From NCBI GenBank assembly GCA_963966185.1, contig CAWZYM010000355.1, positions 77,001 through 141,000 on the forward strand: DNA of 64,000 nt. The letters are read 5' to 3'. The translations under genes and the position numbers were made by a program. Below, in pieces: positions 1 to 14,399 of the stretch (its first letter is position 1; the number at the start of each line of letters is the position of its first letter). The notes beneath the pieces were generated by a model that worked only from the letters and a program-made list of their open reading frames with translations, made no database searches and was not told the origin of the DNA. This stretch comes from Rhabditoides inermis. Lineage: Eukaryota > Nematoda > Chromadorea > Rhabditida > Rhabditidae.

Positions 1-3000
1 TAGGATAAACTCTCAGGATAAACTCTCAGGATAAACTCTCAGAGTAAACTCTCAGAGTAAACTCTCAGTCAGGATAAACTCTCAGGATAAACACTCAGGA
101 TAAACTGTCTGGATAAACTCTCAGGATAAACTCTCAGGATAAACTCTCAGGATAAACTCTCAGGATAAACTCTCAGGATAAACTCTCAGGATAAACTCTC
201 AGGATAAACTCTCAGGATAAACTCTCAGAGTAAACTCTTAGGATAAACTCCCAGGATAAACTCTCAGGATAAACTCTAAGGATAAACTCTCAGAGTAAAC
301 TCTCAGAGTAAACTCTCAGAGTAAACTCTCAGAGTAAACTCTCAGTCAGGATAAACTCTCAGGATAAACACTCAGGATAAACTCTCAGAGTAAACTCTCA
401 GTCAGGATAAACTCTCAGGATAAACACTCAGGATAAACTCTCAGAGTAAACTCTCAGGATAAACTCTAAGGATAAACTCTCAGAGTAAACTCTCAGGATA
501 AACTCTTAGGATAAACTCTCAGGATAAACTCTTAGGATAAACTCTCAGAGTAAACTCTCAGAGTAAACTCTCAGGATAAACTCTCAGGATAAACTCTTAG
601 GATAAACTCTCAGGATAAACTCTTAGGATAAACTCTCAGGATAAACTCTCAGGATAAACTCTCAGAGTAAACTCTTAGGATAAACTCCCAGGATAAACTC
701 TCAGGATAAACTCTAAGGATAAACTCTCAGGATAAACTCCCAGGATAAACTCTTAGGATAAACTCTCAGGATAAACACTCAGGATAAACTCTCAGAGTAA
801 ACTCTCAGGATAAACTCTAAGGATAAACTCTCAGAGTAAACTCTCAGGATAAACTCTTAGGATAAACTCTCAGGATAAACTCTTAGGATAAACTCTTAGG
901 ATAAACTCTCAGGATAAACTCTCAGGATAAACTCTCGGGATAAACTCTCAGGATAAACTCTCAGTATAAACTATCGGGATGAATTCTCAGGATAAACTCT
1001 CAGGATAAACTCTCAGAGTAAACTCTCAGGATAAACTCTTAGGATAAACTCTCAGGATAAACTCTCAGGATAAACTCTCGGGATAAACTCTCAGGATAAA
1101 CTCTCATTATAAACTATCGGGATAAATTCTCAGGATAAACTCTCAGGATAAACTCTCAGAGTAAACTCTCAGGATAAACTCTTAGGATAAACTCTCAGGA
1201 TAAACTCTTAGGAGAAACTCTTAGGATAAACTCTCAGAGTAAACTCTCAGAGTAAACTCTCAGGATAAACTCTCAGGATAAACTCTTAGGATAAACTCTC
1301 AGGATAAACTCTCAGGATAAAACTCTCAGGACAAACTCTCAAAACTCTCAGGATAAACTCTCAGGATAAACTCTCAGAGTAAACTCTTAGGATAAACTCT
1401 CAGGATAAACTCTCAGGATAAACTCTCAGGATAAACTCTCAGAGTAAACTCTCAGAGTAAACTCTCAGTCAGGATAAACTCTCAGGATAAACACTCAGGA
1501 TAAACTGTCTGGATAAACTCTCAGGATAAACTCTCAGGATAAACTCTCAGGATAAACTCTCAGGAGAAACTCTCAGGATAAACTCTCAGGATAAACTCTC
1601 AGGATAAACTCTCAGAGTAAACTCTTAGGATAAACTCCCAGGATAAACTCTCAGGATAAACTCTAAGGATAAACTCTCAGAGTAAACTCTCAGAGTAAAC
1701 TCTCAGTCAGGATAAACTCTCAGGATAAACACTCAGGATAAACTCTCAGAGTAAACTCTCAGAGTAAACTCTCAGGATAAACTCTAAGGATAAACTCTCA
1801 GAGTAAACTCTCAGGATAAACTCTTAGGATAAACTCTCAGGATAAACTCTTAGGATAAACTCTTAGGATAAACTCTCAGGATAAACTCTCAGGATAAACT
1901 CTCGGGATAAACTCTCAGGATAAACTCTCAGTATAAACTATCGGGATGAATTCTCAGGATAAACTCTCAGAGTAAACTCTCAGGATAAACTCTCAGAGTA
2001 ACTCTCAGGATAAACTCTCAGGATAAACTCTCAGGATAAACTCTCAGGATAAACTCCCAGGATAAACTCTTAGGATAAACTCTCAGGATAAACTCTAAGG
2101 ATAAACTCTCAGAGTAAACTCTCAGAGTAAACTCTCAGTCAGGATAAACTCTCAGGATAAACTCTCAGGATAAACTCTCAGGATAAACTCTCAGGATAAA
2201 CTCCCAGGATAAACTCTTAGGATAAACTCTCAGGATAAACTCTCAGGATAAACTCTCAGAGTAAACTCTCAGTCAGGATAAACTCTCAGGATAAACACTC
2301 AGGATAAACTGTCTGGATAAACTCTCAGGATAAACTCTCAGGATAAACTCTCAGGATAAACTCTCAGGATAAACTCTCAGGATAAACTCTCAGGATAAAC
2401 TCTCAGGATAAACTCTCAGGATAAACTCTCAGAGTAAACTCTTAGGATAAACTCCCAGGATAAACTCTCAGGATAAACTCTAAGGATAAACTCTCAGAGT
2501 AAACTCTCAGAGTAAACTCTCAGAGTAAACTCTCAGTCAGGATAAACTCTCAGGATAAACACTCAGGATAAACTCTCAGAGTAAACTCTCAGGATAAACT
2601 CTAAGGATAAACTCTCAGAGTACACTCTCAGGATAAACTCTTAGGATAAACTCCCAGGATAAACTCTTAGGATAAACTCTTAGGATAAACTCTCAGGATA
2701 AACTCTCAGGATAAACTCTCGGGATAAACTCTCAGGATAAACTCTCAGTATAAACTATCGGGATGAATTCTCAGGATAAACTCTCAGGATAAACTCTCAG
2801 AGTAAACTCTCAGGATAAACTCTTAGGATAAACTCTCAGGATAAACTCTCAGGATAAACTCTCGGGATAAACTCTCAGGATAAACTCTCAGTATAAACTA
2901 TCGGGATAAATTCTCAGGATAAACTCTCAGGATAAACTCTCAGAGTAAACTCTCAGGATAAACTCTAAGGATAAACTCTCAGAGTAAACTCTCAGGATAA

Positions 3001-6000
3001 ACTCTTAGGATAAACTCTCAGGATAAACTCTTAGGATAAACTCTCAGAGTAAACTCTCAGAGTAAACTCTCAGGATAAACTCTCAGGATAAACTCTTAGG
3101 ATAAACTCTCAGGATAAACTCTTAGGATAAACTCTCAGGATAAACTCTCAGGATAAACTCTCAGAGTAAACTCTTAGGATAAACTCCCAGGATAAACTCT
3201 CAGGATAAACTCTAAGGATAAACTCTCAGAGTAAACTCTCAGAGTAAACTCTCAGAGTAAACTCTCAGAGTAAACTCTCAGTCAGGATAAACTCTCAGGA
3301 TAAACACTCAGGATAAACTCTCAGAGTAAACTCTCAGGATAAACTCTAAGAATAAACTCTCAGGATAAACTCTCAGAGTAAACTCTCAGGATAAACTCTT
3401 AGGATAAACTCTCAGGATAAACTCTCAGGATAAACTCTCAGAGTAAACTCTCAGAGTAAACTCTCAGAGTAAACTCTCAGGATAAACTCTCAGGATAAAC
3501 TCTTAGGATAAACTCTCAGGATAAACTCTCAGGATAAAACTCTCAGGACAAACTCTCAAAACTCTCAGGATAAACTCTCAGGATAAACTCTCAGAGTAAA
3601 CTCTTAGGATAAACTCTCAGGATAAACTCTCAGGATAAACTCTCAGGATAAACTCTCAGGATAAACTCTCAGGATAAACTCTCAGGATAAACTCTCAGGA
3701 TAAACTCTCAGGATAAACTCTCAGGATAAACTCTCAGGATAAACTCTCAGGACAAACTCTCAGGACAAACTCTCAGGATAAATTCTCAGGATAAAACTCT
3801 CAGGACAAACTCTCAAAACTCTCAGGATAAACTCTCAGGATAAACTCTCAGAGTAAACTCTTAGGATAAACTCTCAGGATAAACTCTCAGGATAAACTCT
3901 CAGGATAAACTCTCAGGATAAACTCTCAGGATAAACTCTCAGGATAAACTCTCAGGATAAACTCTCAGAGTAAACTCTTAGGATAAACTCTCAGGATAAA
4001 CTCTCAGGATAAACTCTCAGGATAAACTCTCAGGATAAACTCTCAGGATAAACTCTCAGGATAAACTCTCAGGATAAACTCTCAGGATAAACTCTCAGGA
4101 TAAACTCTCAGGATAAACTCTCAGGATAAACTCTCAGGACAAACTCTCAGGATAAATTCTCAGGATAAAACTCTCAGGACAAACTCTCAAAACTCTCAGG
4201 ATAAACTCTCAGGATAAACTCTCAGAGTAAACTCTTAGGATAAACTCTCAGGATAAACTCTCAGGATAAACTCTCAGGATAAACTCTCAGGATAAACTCT
4301 CAGGATAAACTCTCAGGATAAACTCTCAGGATAAACTCTCAGGATAAACTCTCAGGATAAACTCTCAGGATAAACTCTCAGGACAAACTCTCAGGATAAA
4401 TTCTCAGGATAAAACTCTCAGGACAAACTCTCAAAACTCTCAGGATAAACTCTCAGGATAAACTCTCAGAGTAAACTCTTAGGATAAACTCTCAGGATAA
4501 ACTCTCAGGATAAACTCTCAGGATAAACTCTCAGGATAAACTCTCAGGATAAACTCTCAGGATAAACTCTCAGGATAAACTGTCAGGATAAACTGTCAGG
4601 ATAAACTCTCAGGATAAACTCTCAGAGTAACTCTCAGGATAAACTCTCAGGATAAACTCTCAGGATAAACTCTCAGGATAAACTCCCAGGATAAACTCTT
4701 AGGATAAACTCTCAGGATAAACTCTAAGGATAAACTCTCAGAGTAAACTCTCAGTCAGGATAAACTCTCAGGATAAACTCTCAGGATAAACTCTCAGGAT
4801 AAACTCTCAGGATAAACTCCCAGGATAAACTCTTAGGATAAACTCTCAGGATAAACTCTCAGGATAAACTCTCAGAGTAAACTCTCAGAGTAAACTCTCA
4901 GTCAGGATAAACTCTCAGGAAAAACACTCAGGATAAACTGTCTGGATAAACAACTCTCAGGATAAACTCTCAGGATAAACTCTCAGGATAAACTCTCAGA
5001 GTAAACTCTTAGGATAAACTCCCAGGATAAACTCTCAGGATAAACTCTAAGGATAAACTCTCAGAGTAAACTCTCAGAGTAAACTCTCAGAGTAAACTCT
5101 CAGTCAGGATAAACTCTCAGGATAAACACTCAGGATAAACTCTCAGAGTAAACTCTCAGGATAAACTCTAAGGATAAACTCTCAGAGTAAACTCTCAGGA
5201 TAAACTCTTAGGATAAACTCTCAGGATAAACTCTTAGGATAAACTCTTAGGATAAACTCTCAGGATAAACTCTCAGGATAAACTCTCGGGATAAACTCTC
5301 AGGATAAACTCTCAGTATAAACTATCGGGATGAATTCTCAGGATAAACTCTCAGGATAAACTCTCGGGATAAACTCTCAGGATAAACTCTCAGTATAAAC
5401 TATCGGGATAAATTCTCAGGATAAACTCTCAGGATAAACTCTCAGAGTAAACTCTCAGGATAAACTCTTAGGATAAACTCTCAGGATAAACTCTTAGGAT
5501 AAACTCTTAGGATAAACTCTCAGAGTAAACTCTCAGAGTAAACTCTCAGGATAAACTCTCAGGATAAACTCTTAGGATAAACTCTCAGGATAAACTCTCA
5601 GGATAAAACTCTCAGGACAAACTCTCAAAACTCTCAGGATAAACTCTCAGGATAAACTCTCAGAGTAAACTCTTAGGATAAACTCTCAGGATAAACTCTC
5701 AGGATAAACTCTCAGGATAAACTCTCAGAGTAAACTCTCAGAGTAAACTCTCAGTCAGGATAAACTCTCAGGATAAACACTCAGGATAAACTGTCTGGAT
5801 AAACTCTCAGGATAAACTCTCAGGATAAACTCTCAGGATAAACTCTCAGGATAAACTCTCAGGATAAACTCTCAGGATAAACTCTCAGGATAAACTCTCA
5901 GAGTAAACTCTTAGGATAAACTCCCAGGATAAACTCTCAGGATAAACTCTAAGGATAAACTCTCAGAGTAAACTCTCAGAGTAAACTCTCAGAGTAAACT

Positions 6001-6289
6001 CTCAGTCAGGATAAACTCTCAGGATAAACACTCAGGATAAACTCTCAGAGTAAACTCTCAGAGTAAACTCTCAGGATAAACTCTCAGGATAAACTCTTAG
6101 GATAAACTCTTAGGATAAACTCTCAGGATAAACTCTCAGGATAAACTCTCGGGATAAACTCTCAGGATAAACTCTCAGTATAAACTATCGGGATGAATTC
6201 TCAGGATAAACTCTCAGAGTAAACTCTCAGGATAAACTCTCAGAGTAACTCTCAGGATAAACTCTCAGGATAAACTCTCAGGATAAACT

Positions 6290-9200
6290 CTCAGGATAAA
6301 CTCCCAGGATAAACTCTTAGGATAAACTCTCAGGATAAACTCTAAGGATAAACTCTCAGAGTAAACTCTCAGAGTAAACTCTCAGTCAGGATAAACTCTC
6401 AGGATAAACTCTCAGGATAAACTCTCAGGATAAACTCTCAGGATAAACTCCCAGGATAAACTCTTAGGATAAACTCTCAGGATAAACTCTCAGGATAAAC
6501 TCTCAGAGTAAACTCTCAGTCAGGATAAACTCTCAGGATAAACACTCAGGATAAACTGTCTGGATAAACTCTCAGGATAAACTCTCAGGATAAACTCTCA
6601 GGATAAACTCTCAGGATAAACTCTCAGGATAAACTCTCAGGATAAACTCTCAGGATAAACTCTCAGAGTAAACTCTTAGGATAAACTCCCAGGATAAACT
6701 CTCAGGATAAACTCTAAGGATAAACTCTCAGAGTAAACTCTCAGAGTAAACTCTCAGAGTAAACTCTCAGTCAGGATAAACTCTCAGGATAAACACTCAG
6801 GATAAACTCTCAGAGTAAACTCTCAGGATAAACTCTAAGGATAAACTCTCAGAGTAAACTCTCAGGATAAACTCTTAGGATAAACTCCCAGGATAAACTC
6901 TTAGGATAAACTCTTAGGATAAACTCTCAGGATAAACTCTCAGGATAAACTCTCGGGATAAACTCTCAGGATAAACTCTCAGTATAAACTATCGGGATGA
7001 ATTCTCAGGATAAACTCTCAGGATAAACTCTCAGAGTAAACTCTCAGGATAAACTCTTAGGATAAACTCTCAGGATAAACTCTTAGGATAAACTCTCAGG
7101 ATAAACTCTCAGGATAAACTCTCAGAGTAAACTCTCAGTCAGGATAAACTCTCAGGATAAACACTCAGGATAAACTGTCTGGATAAACTCTCAGGATAAA
7201 CTCTCAGGATAAACTCTCAGGATAAACTCTCAGGATAAACTCTCAGGATAAACTCTCAGGATAAACTCTCAGGATAAACTATCGGGATGAATTCTCAGGA
7301 TAAACTCTCAGGATAAACTCTCAGGATAAACTCTCAGGATAAACTCTCAGGATAAACTCCCAGGATAAACTCTTAGGATAAACTCTCAGGATAAACTCTC
7401 AGGATAAACTCTCAGAGTAAACTCTCAGTCAGGATAAACTCTCAGGATAAACACTCAGGATAAACTGTCTGGATAAACTCTCAGGATAAACTCTCAGGAT
7501 AAACTCTCAGGATAAACTCTCAGGATAAACTCTCAGGATAAACTCTCAGGATAAACTCTCAGGATAAACTCTCAGAGTAAACTCTTAGGATAAACTCCCA
7601 GGATAAACTCTCAGGATAAACTCTAAGGATAAACTCTCAGAGTAAACTCTCAGAGTAAACTCTCAGAGTAAACTCTCAGTCAGGATAAACTCTCAGGATA
7701 AACACTCAGGATAAACTCTCAGAGTAAACTCTCAGGATAAACTCTAAGGATAAACTCTCAGAGTAAACTCTCAGGATAAACTCTTAGGATAAACTCCCAG
7801 GATAAACTCTTAGGATAAACTCTTAGGATAAACTCTCAGGATAAACTCTCAGGATAAACTCTCGGGATAAACTCTCAGGATAAACTCTCAGTATAAACTA
7901 TCGGGATGAATTCTCAGGATAAACTCTCAGGATAAACTCTCAGAGTAAACTCTCAGGATAAACTCTTAGGATAAACTCTCAGGATAAACTCTCAGGATAA
8001 ACTCTCGGGATAAACTCTCAGGATAAACTCTCAGTATAAACTATCGGGATAAATTCTCAGGATAAACTCTCAGGATAAACTCTCAGAGTAAACTCTCAGG
8101 ATAAACTCTTAGGAAAAACTCTCAGGATAAACACTCAGGATAAACTCTCAGAGTAAACTCTCAGGATAAACTCTAAGGATAAACTCTCAGAGTAAACTCT
8201 CAGGATAAACTCTTAGGATAAACTCCCAGGATAAACTCTTAGGATAAACTCTTAGGATAAACTCTCAGGATAAACTCTCAGGATAAACTCTCGGGATAAA
8301 CTCTCAGGATAAACTCTCAGTATAAACTATCGGGATGAATTCTCAGGATAAACTCTCAGGATAAACTCTCAGAGTAAACTCTCAGGATAAACTCTTAGGA
8401 TAAACTCTCAGGATAAACTCTCAGGATAAACTCTCGGGATAAACTCTCAGGATAAACTCTCAGTATAAACTATCGGGATAAATTCTCAGGATAAACTCTC
8501 AGGATAAACTCTCAGAGTAAACTCTCAGGATAAACTCTTAGGATAAACTCTCAGGATAAACTCTTAGGATAAACTCTTAGGATAAACTCTCAGAGTAAAC
8601 TCTCAGAGTAAACTCTCAGAGTAAACTCTCAGGATAAACTCTCAGGATAAACTCTTAGGATAAACTCTCAGGATAAACTCTCAGGATAAAACTCTCAGGA
8701 CAAACTCTCAAAACTCTCAGGATAAACTCTCAGGATAAACTCTCAGAGTAAACTCTTAGGATAAACTCTCAGGATAAACTCTCAGGATAAACTCTCAGGA
8801 TAAACTCTCAGAGTAAACTCTCAGAGTAAACTCTCAGTCAGGATAAACTCTCAGGATAAACACTCAGGATAAACTGTCTGGATAAACTCTCAGGATAAAC
8901 TCTCAGGATAAACTCTCAGGATAAACTCTCAGGATAAACTCTCAGGATAAACTCTCAGGATAAACTCTCAGGATAAACTCTCAGAGTAAACTCGTAGGAT
9001 AAACTCCCAGGATAAACTCTCAGGATAAACTCTAAGGATAAACTCTCAGAGTAAACTCTCAGAGTAAACTCTCAGAGTAAACTCTCAGTCAGGATAAACT
9101 CTCAGGATAAACACTCAGGATAAACTCTAAGAGTAAACTCTCAGGATAAACTCTAAGGATAAACTCTCAGAGTAAACTCTCAGGATAAACTCTTAGGATA

Positions 9201-12200
9201 AACTCTCAGGATAAACTCTTAGGATAAACTCTTAGGATAAACTCTCAGGATAAACTCTCAGGATAAACTCTCGGGATAAACTCTCAGGATAAACTCTCAG
9301 TATAAACTATCGGGATGAATTCTCAGGATAAACTCTCAGGATAAACTCTCAGAGTAAACTCTCAGGATAAACTCTCAGAGTAACTCTCAGGATAAACTCT
9401 CAGGATAAACTCTCAGGATAAACTCTCAGGATAAACTCCCAGGATAAACTCTTAGGATAAACTCTCAGGATAAACTCTAAGGATAAACTCTCAGAGTAAA
9501 CTCTCAGAGTAAACTCTCAGTCAGGATAAACTCTCAGGATAAACTCTCAGGATAAACTCTCAGGATAAACTATCAGGATAAACTCCCAGGATAAACTCTT
9601 AGGATAAACTCTCAGGATAAACTCTCAGGATAAACTCTCAGAGTAAACTCTCAGTCAGGATAAACTCTCAGGATAAACACTCAGGATAAACTGTCTGGAT
9701 AAACTCTCAGGATAAACTCTCAGGATAAACTCTCAGGATAAACTCTCAGGATAAACTCTCAGGATAAACTCTCAGGATAAACGCTCAGGATAAACTCTCA
9801 GAGTAAACTCTCAGGATAAACACTCAGGATAAACTGTCTGGATAAACTCTCAGGATAAACTCTCAGGATAAACTCTCAGGATAAACTCTCAGGATAAACT
9901 CTCAGGATAAACTCTCAGGATAAACACTCAGGATAAACTCTCAGAGTAAACTCTCAGGATAAACTCTAAGGATAAACTCTCAGAGTAAACTCTTAGGATA
10001 AACTCCCAGGATAAACTCTCAGGATAAACTCTAAGGATAAACTCTCAGAGTAAACTCTCAGAGTAAACTCTCAGAGTAAACTCTCAGTCAGGATAAACTC
10101 TCAGGATAAACACTCAGGATAAACTCTCAGAGTAAACTCTCAGGATAAACTCTAAGGATAAACTCTCAGAGTAAACTCTCAGGATAAACTCTTAGGATAA
10201 ACTCCCAGGATAAACTCTTAGGATAAACTCTTAGGATAAACTCTCAGGATAAACTCTCAGGATAAACTCTCGGGATAAACTCTCAGGATAAACTCTCAGT
10301 ATAAACTATCGGGATGAATTCTCAGGATAAACTCTCAGGATAAACTCTCAGAGTAAACTCTCAGGATAAACTCTTAGGATAAACTCTCAGGATAAACTCT
10401 TAGGATAAACTCTTAGGATAAACTCTCAGAGTAAACTCTCAGAGTAAACTCTCAGGATAAACTCTCAGGATAAACTCTTAGGATAAACTCTCAGGATAAA
10501 CTCTCAGGATAAAACTCTCAGGACAAACTCTCAAAACTCTCAGGATAAACTCTCAGGATAAACTCTCAGAGTAAACTCTTAGGATAAACTCTCAGGATAA
10601 ACTCTCAGGATAAACTCTCAGGATAAACTCTCAGAGTATACTCTCAGAGTAAACTCTCAGTCAGGATAAACTCTCAGGATAAACACTCAGGATAAACTGT
10701 CTGGATAAACTCTCAGGATAAACTCTCAGGATAAACTCTCAGGATAAACTCTCAGGATATACTCTCAGGATAAACTCTCAGGATAAACTCTCAGGATAAA
10801 CTCTCAGAGTAAACTCTTAGGATAAACTCCCAGGATAAACTCCCAGGATAAACTCTCAGGATAAACTCTAAGGATAAACTCTCAGAGTAAACTCTCAGAG
10901 TAAACTCTCAGTCAGGATAAACTCTCAGGATAAACACTCAGGATAAACTCTCAGAGTAAACTCTCAGGATAAACTCTAAGGATAAACTCTCAGAGTAAAC
11001 TCTCAGGATAAACTCTTAGGATAAACTCTCAGGATAAACTCTTAGGATAAACTCTTAGGATAAACTCTCAGGATAAACTCTCAGGATAAACTCTCGGGAT
11101 AAACTCTCAGGATAAACTCTCAGTATAAACTATCGGGATGAATTCTCAGGATAAACTCTCAGGATAAACTCTCAGAGTAAACTCTCAGGATAAACTCTCA
11201 GGATAAACTCTCAGGATAAACTCCCAGGATAAACTCTTAGGATAAACTCTCAGGATAAACTCTCAGGATAAACTCTCAGAGTAAACTCTCAGTCAGGATA
11301 AACTCTCAGGATAAACTCTCAGGATAAACTGTCTGGATAAACTCTCAGGATAAACTCTCAGGATAAACTCTCAGGATAAACTTTCAGGATAAACTCTCAG
11401 GATAAACTCTCAGGATAAACTCTCAGGATAAACTCTCAGAGTAAACTCTTAGGATAAACTCCCAGGATAAACTCTCAGGATAAACTCTAAGGATAAACTC
11501 TCAGAGTAAACTCTCAGAGTAAACTCTCAGAGTAAACTCTCAGAGTGAACTCTCAGTCAGGATAAACTCTCAGGATAAACACTCAGGATAAACTCTCAGA
11601 GTAAACTCTTAGGATAAACTCTCAGGATAAACTCTCAGGATAAACTCTCAGGATAAACTCTCAGGATAAACTCTCAGGATAAACTCTAAGGATAAACTCT
11701 CAGAGTAAACTCTCAGGATAAACTCTAAGGATAAACTCTCAGAGTAAACTCTTAGGATAAACTCCCAGGATAAACTCTCAGGATAAACTCTAAGGATAAA
11801 CTCTCAGAGTAAACTCTCAGAGTAAACTCTCAGTCAGGATAAACTCTCAGGATAAACACTCAGGATAAACTCTCAGAGTAAACTCTCAGGATAAACTCTA
11901 AGGATAAACTCTCAGAGTAAACTCTCAGGATAAACTCTTAGGATAAACTCCCAGGATAAACTCTTAGGATAAACTCTTAGGATAAACTCTCAGGATAAAC
12001 TCTCAGGATAAACTCTCGGGATAAACTCTCAGGATAAACTCTCAGTATAAACTATCGGGATGAATTCTCAGGATAAACTCTCAGGATAAACTCTCAGAGT
12101 AAACTCTCAGGATAAACTCTTAGGATAAACTCTCAGGATAAACTCTTAGGATAAACTCTTAGGATAAACTCTCAGAGTAAACTCTCAGAGTAAACTCTCA

Positions 12201-14340
12201 GGATAAACTCTCAGGATAAACTCTTATGATAAACTCTCAGGATAAACTCTCAGGATAAAACTCTCAGGACAAACTCTCAAAACTCTCAGGATAAACTCTC
12301 AGGATAAACTCTCAGAGTAAACTCTCAGGATAAACTCTCAGGATAAACTCTAAGGATAAACTCTCAGAGTAAACTCTCAGAGTAAACTCTCAGAGTAAAC
12401 TCTCAGAGTGAACTCTCAGTCAGGATAAACTCTCAGGATAAACACTCAGGATAAACTCTCAGAGTAAACTCTTAGGATAAACTCTCAGGATAAACTCTCA
12501 GGATAAACTCTCAGGATAAACTCTCAGGATAAACTCTCAGGATAAACTCTCAGGATAAACTCTCATGATAAACTCTCAGGATAAACTCTCAGGATAAACT
12601 CTCAGGATAAACTCTCAGGACAAACTCTCAGGATAAATTCTCAGGATAAAACTCTCAGGACAAACTCTCAAAACTCTCAGGATAAACTCTCAGGATAAAC
12701 TCTCAGAGTAAACTCTTAGGATAAACTCTCAGGATAAACTCTCAGGATAAACTCTCAGGATAAACTCTCAGGATAAACTCTCAGGATAAACTCTCAGGAT
12801 AAACTCTCAGGATAAACTGTCAGGATAAACTGTCAGGATAAACTGTCAGGATAAACTCTCAGAGTAACTCTCAGGATAAACTCTCAGGATAAACTCTCAG
12901 GATAAACTCTCAGGATAAACTCCCAGGATAAACTCTTAGGATAAACTCTCAGGATAAACTCTAAGGATAAACTCTCAGAGTAAACTCTCAGAGTAAACTC
13001 TCAGTCAGGATAAACTCTCAGGATAAACTCTCAGGATAAACTCTCAGGATAAACTCTCAGGATAAACTCCCAGGATAAACTCTTAGGATAAACTCTCAGG
13101 ATAAACTCTCAGGATAAACTCTCAGAGTAAACTCTCAGAGTAAACTCTCAGTCAGGATAAACTCTCAGGATAAACACTCAGGATAAACTGTCTGGATAAA
13201 CTCTCAGGATAAACTCTCAGGATAAACTCTCAGGATAAACTCTCAGGATAAACTCTCAGGATAAACTCTCAGGATAAACTCTCAGGATAAACTCTCAGGA
13301 TAAACTCTCAGGATAAACTCTCAGAGTAAACTCTTAGGATAAACTCCCAGGATAAACTCTCAGGATAAACTCTAAGGATAAACTCTCAGAGTAAACTCTC
13401 AGAGTAAACTCTCAGAGTAAACTCTCAGTCAGGATAAACTCTCAGGATAAACACTCAGGATAAACTCTCAGAGTAAACTCTCAGTCAGGATAAACTCTCA
13501 GGATAAACACTCAGGATAAACTCTCAGAGTAAACTCTCAGGACAAACTCTCAAAACTCTCAGGATAAACTCTCAGAGTAAACTCTTAGGATAAACTCTCA
13601 GGATAAACTCTCAGGATAAACTCTCAGGATAAACTCTCAGGATAAACTCTCAGGATAAACTCTTAGGATAAACTCTCAGGATAAACTCTTAGGATAAACT
13701 CTCAGGATAAACTCTCAGGATAAACTCTCAGAGTAAACTCTTAGGATAAACTCCCAGGATAAACTCTCAGGATAAACTCTAAGGATAAACTCTCAGAGTA
13801 AACTCTCAGAGTAAACTCTCAGTCAGGATAAACTCTCAGGATAAACACTCAGGATAAACTCTCAGAATAAACTCTCAGGATAAACTCTCAGAGTAAACTC
13901 TCAGGATAAACTCTTAGGATGAACTCTCAGGATAAACTCTCAGGATAAACTCTCAGAGTAAACTCTCAGAGTAAACTCTCAGAGTAAACTCTCAGGATAA
14001 ACTCTCAGGATAAACTCTTAGGATAAACTCTCAGGATAAACTCTCAGGATAAAACTCTCAGGACAAACTCTCAAAACTCTCAGAGTAAACTCTTAGGATA
14101 AACTCTCAGGATAAACTCTCAGGATAAACTCTCAGGATAAATTCTCAGGATAAACTCTCAGGATAAACTCTCAGGATAAACTCTCAGGATAAACTCTCAG
14201 GATAAACTCTCAGGATAAACTCTCAGGACAAACTCTCAGGATAAACTCTCAGGACAAACTCTCAGGATAAATTCTCAGGATAAAACTCTCAGGACAAACT
14301 CTCAAAACTCTCAGGATAAACTCTCAGGATAAACTCTCAG
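6290..14340 (+). repeat. Satellite segmental duplication, copy 1 (about 8.1 kb)
   Basis: This block of the satellite recurs directly downstream with the same order of rare variants. Markers: AACTGTCTGG at 6554, 7173, 7463, 8872, 9689 and 9832; CTCGTAGG at 8991; CTTTCAGG at 11381; TCATGATA at 12563; GATGAACTC at 13918. Their partners lie at offsets of 8,111 bp (first three), then 8,553 bp, then about 9,475-9,501 bp. The boundaries are approximate because the flanks are made of common monomers. I see no coding content. Confidence 0.75.
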
Positions 14341-14399
14341 AGTAAACTCTCAGGATAAACTCTCAGGATAAACTCTCAGGATAAACTCTCAGGATAAAC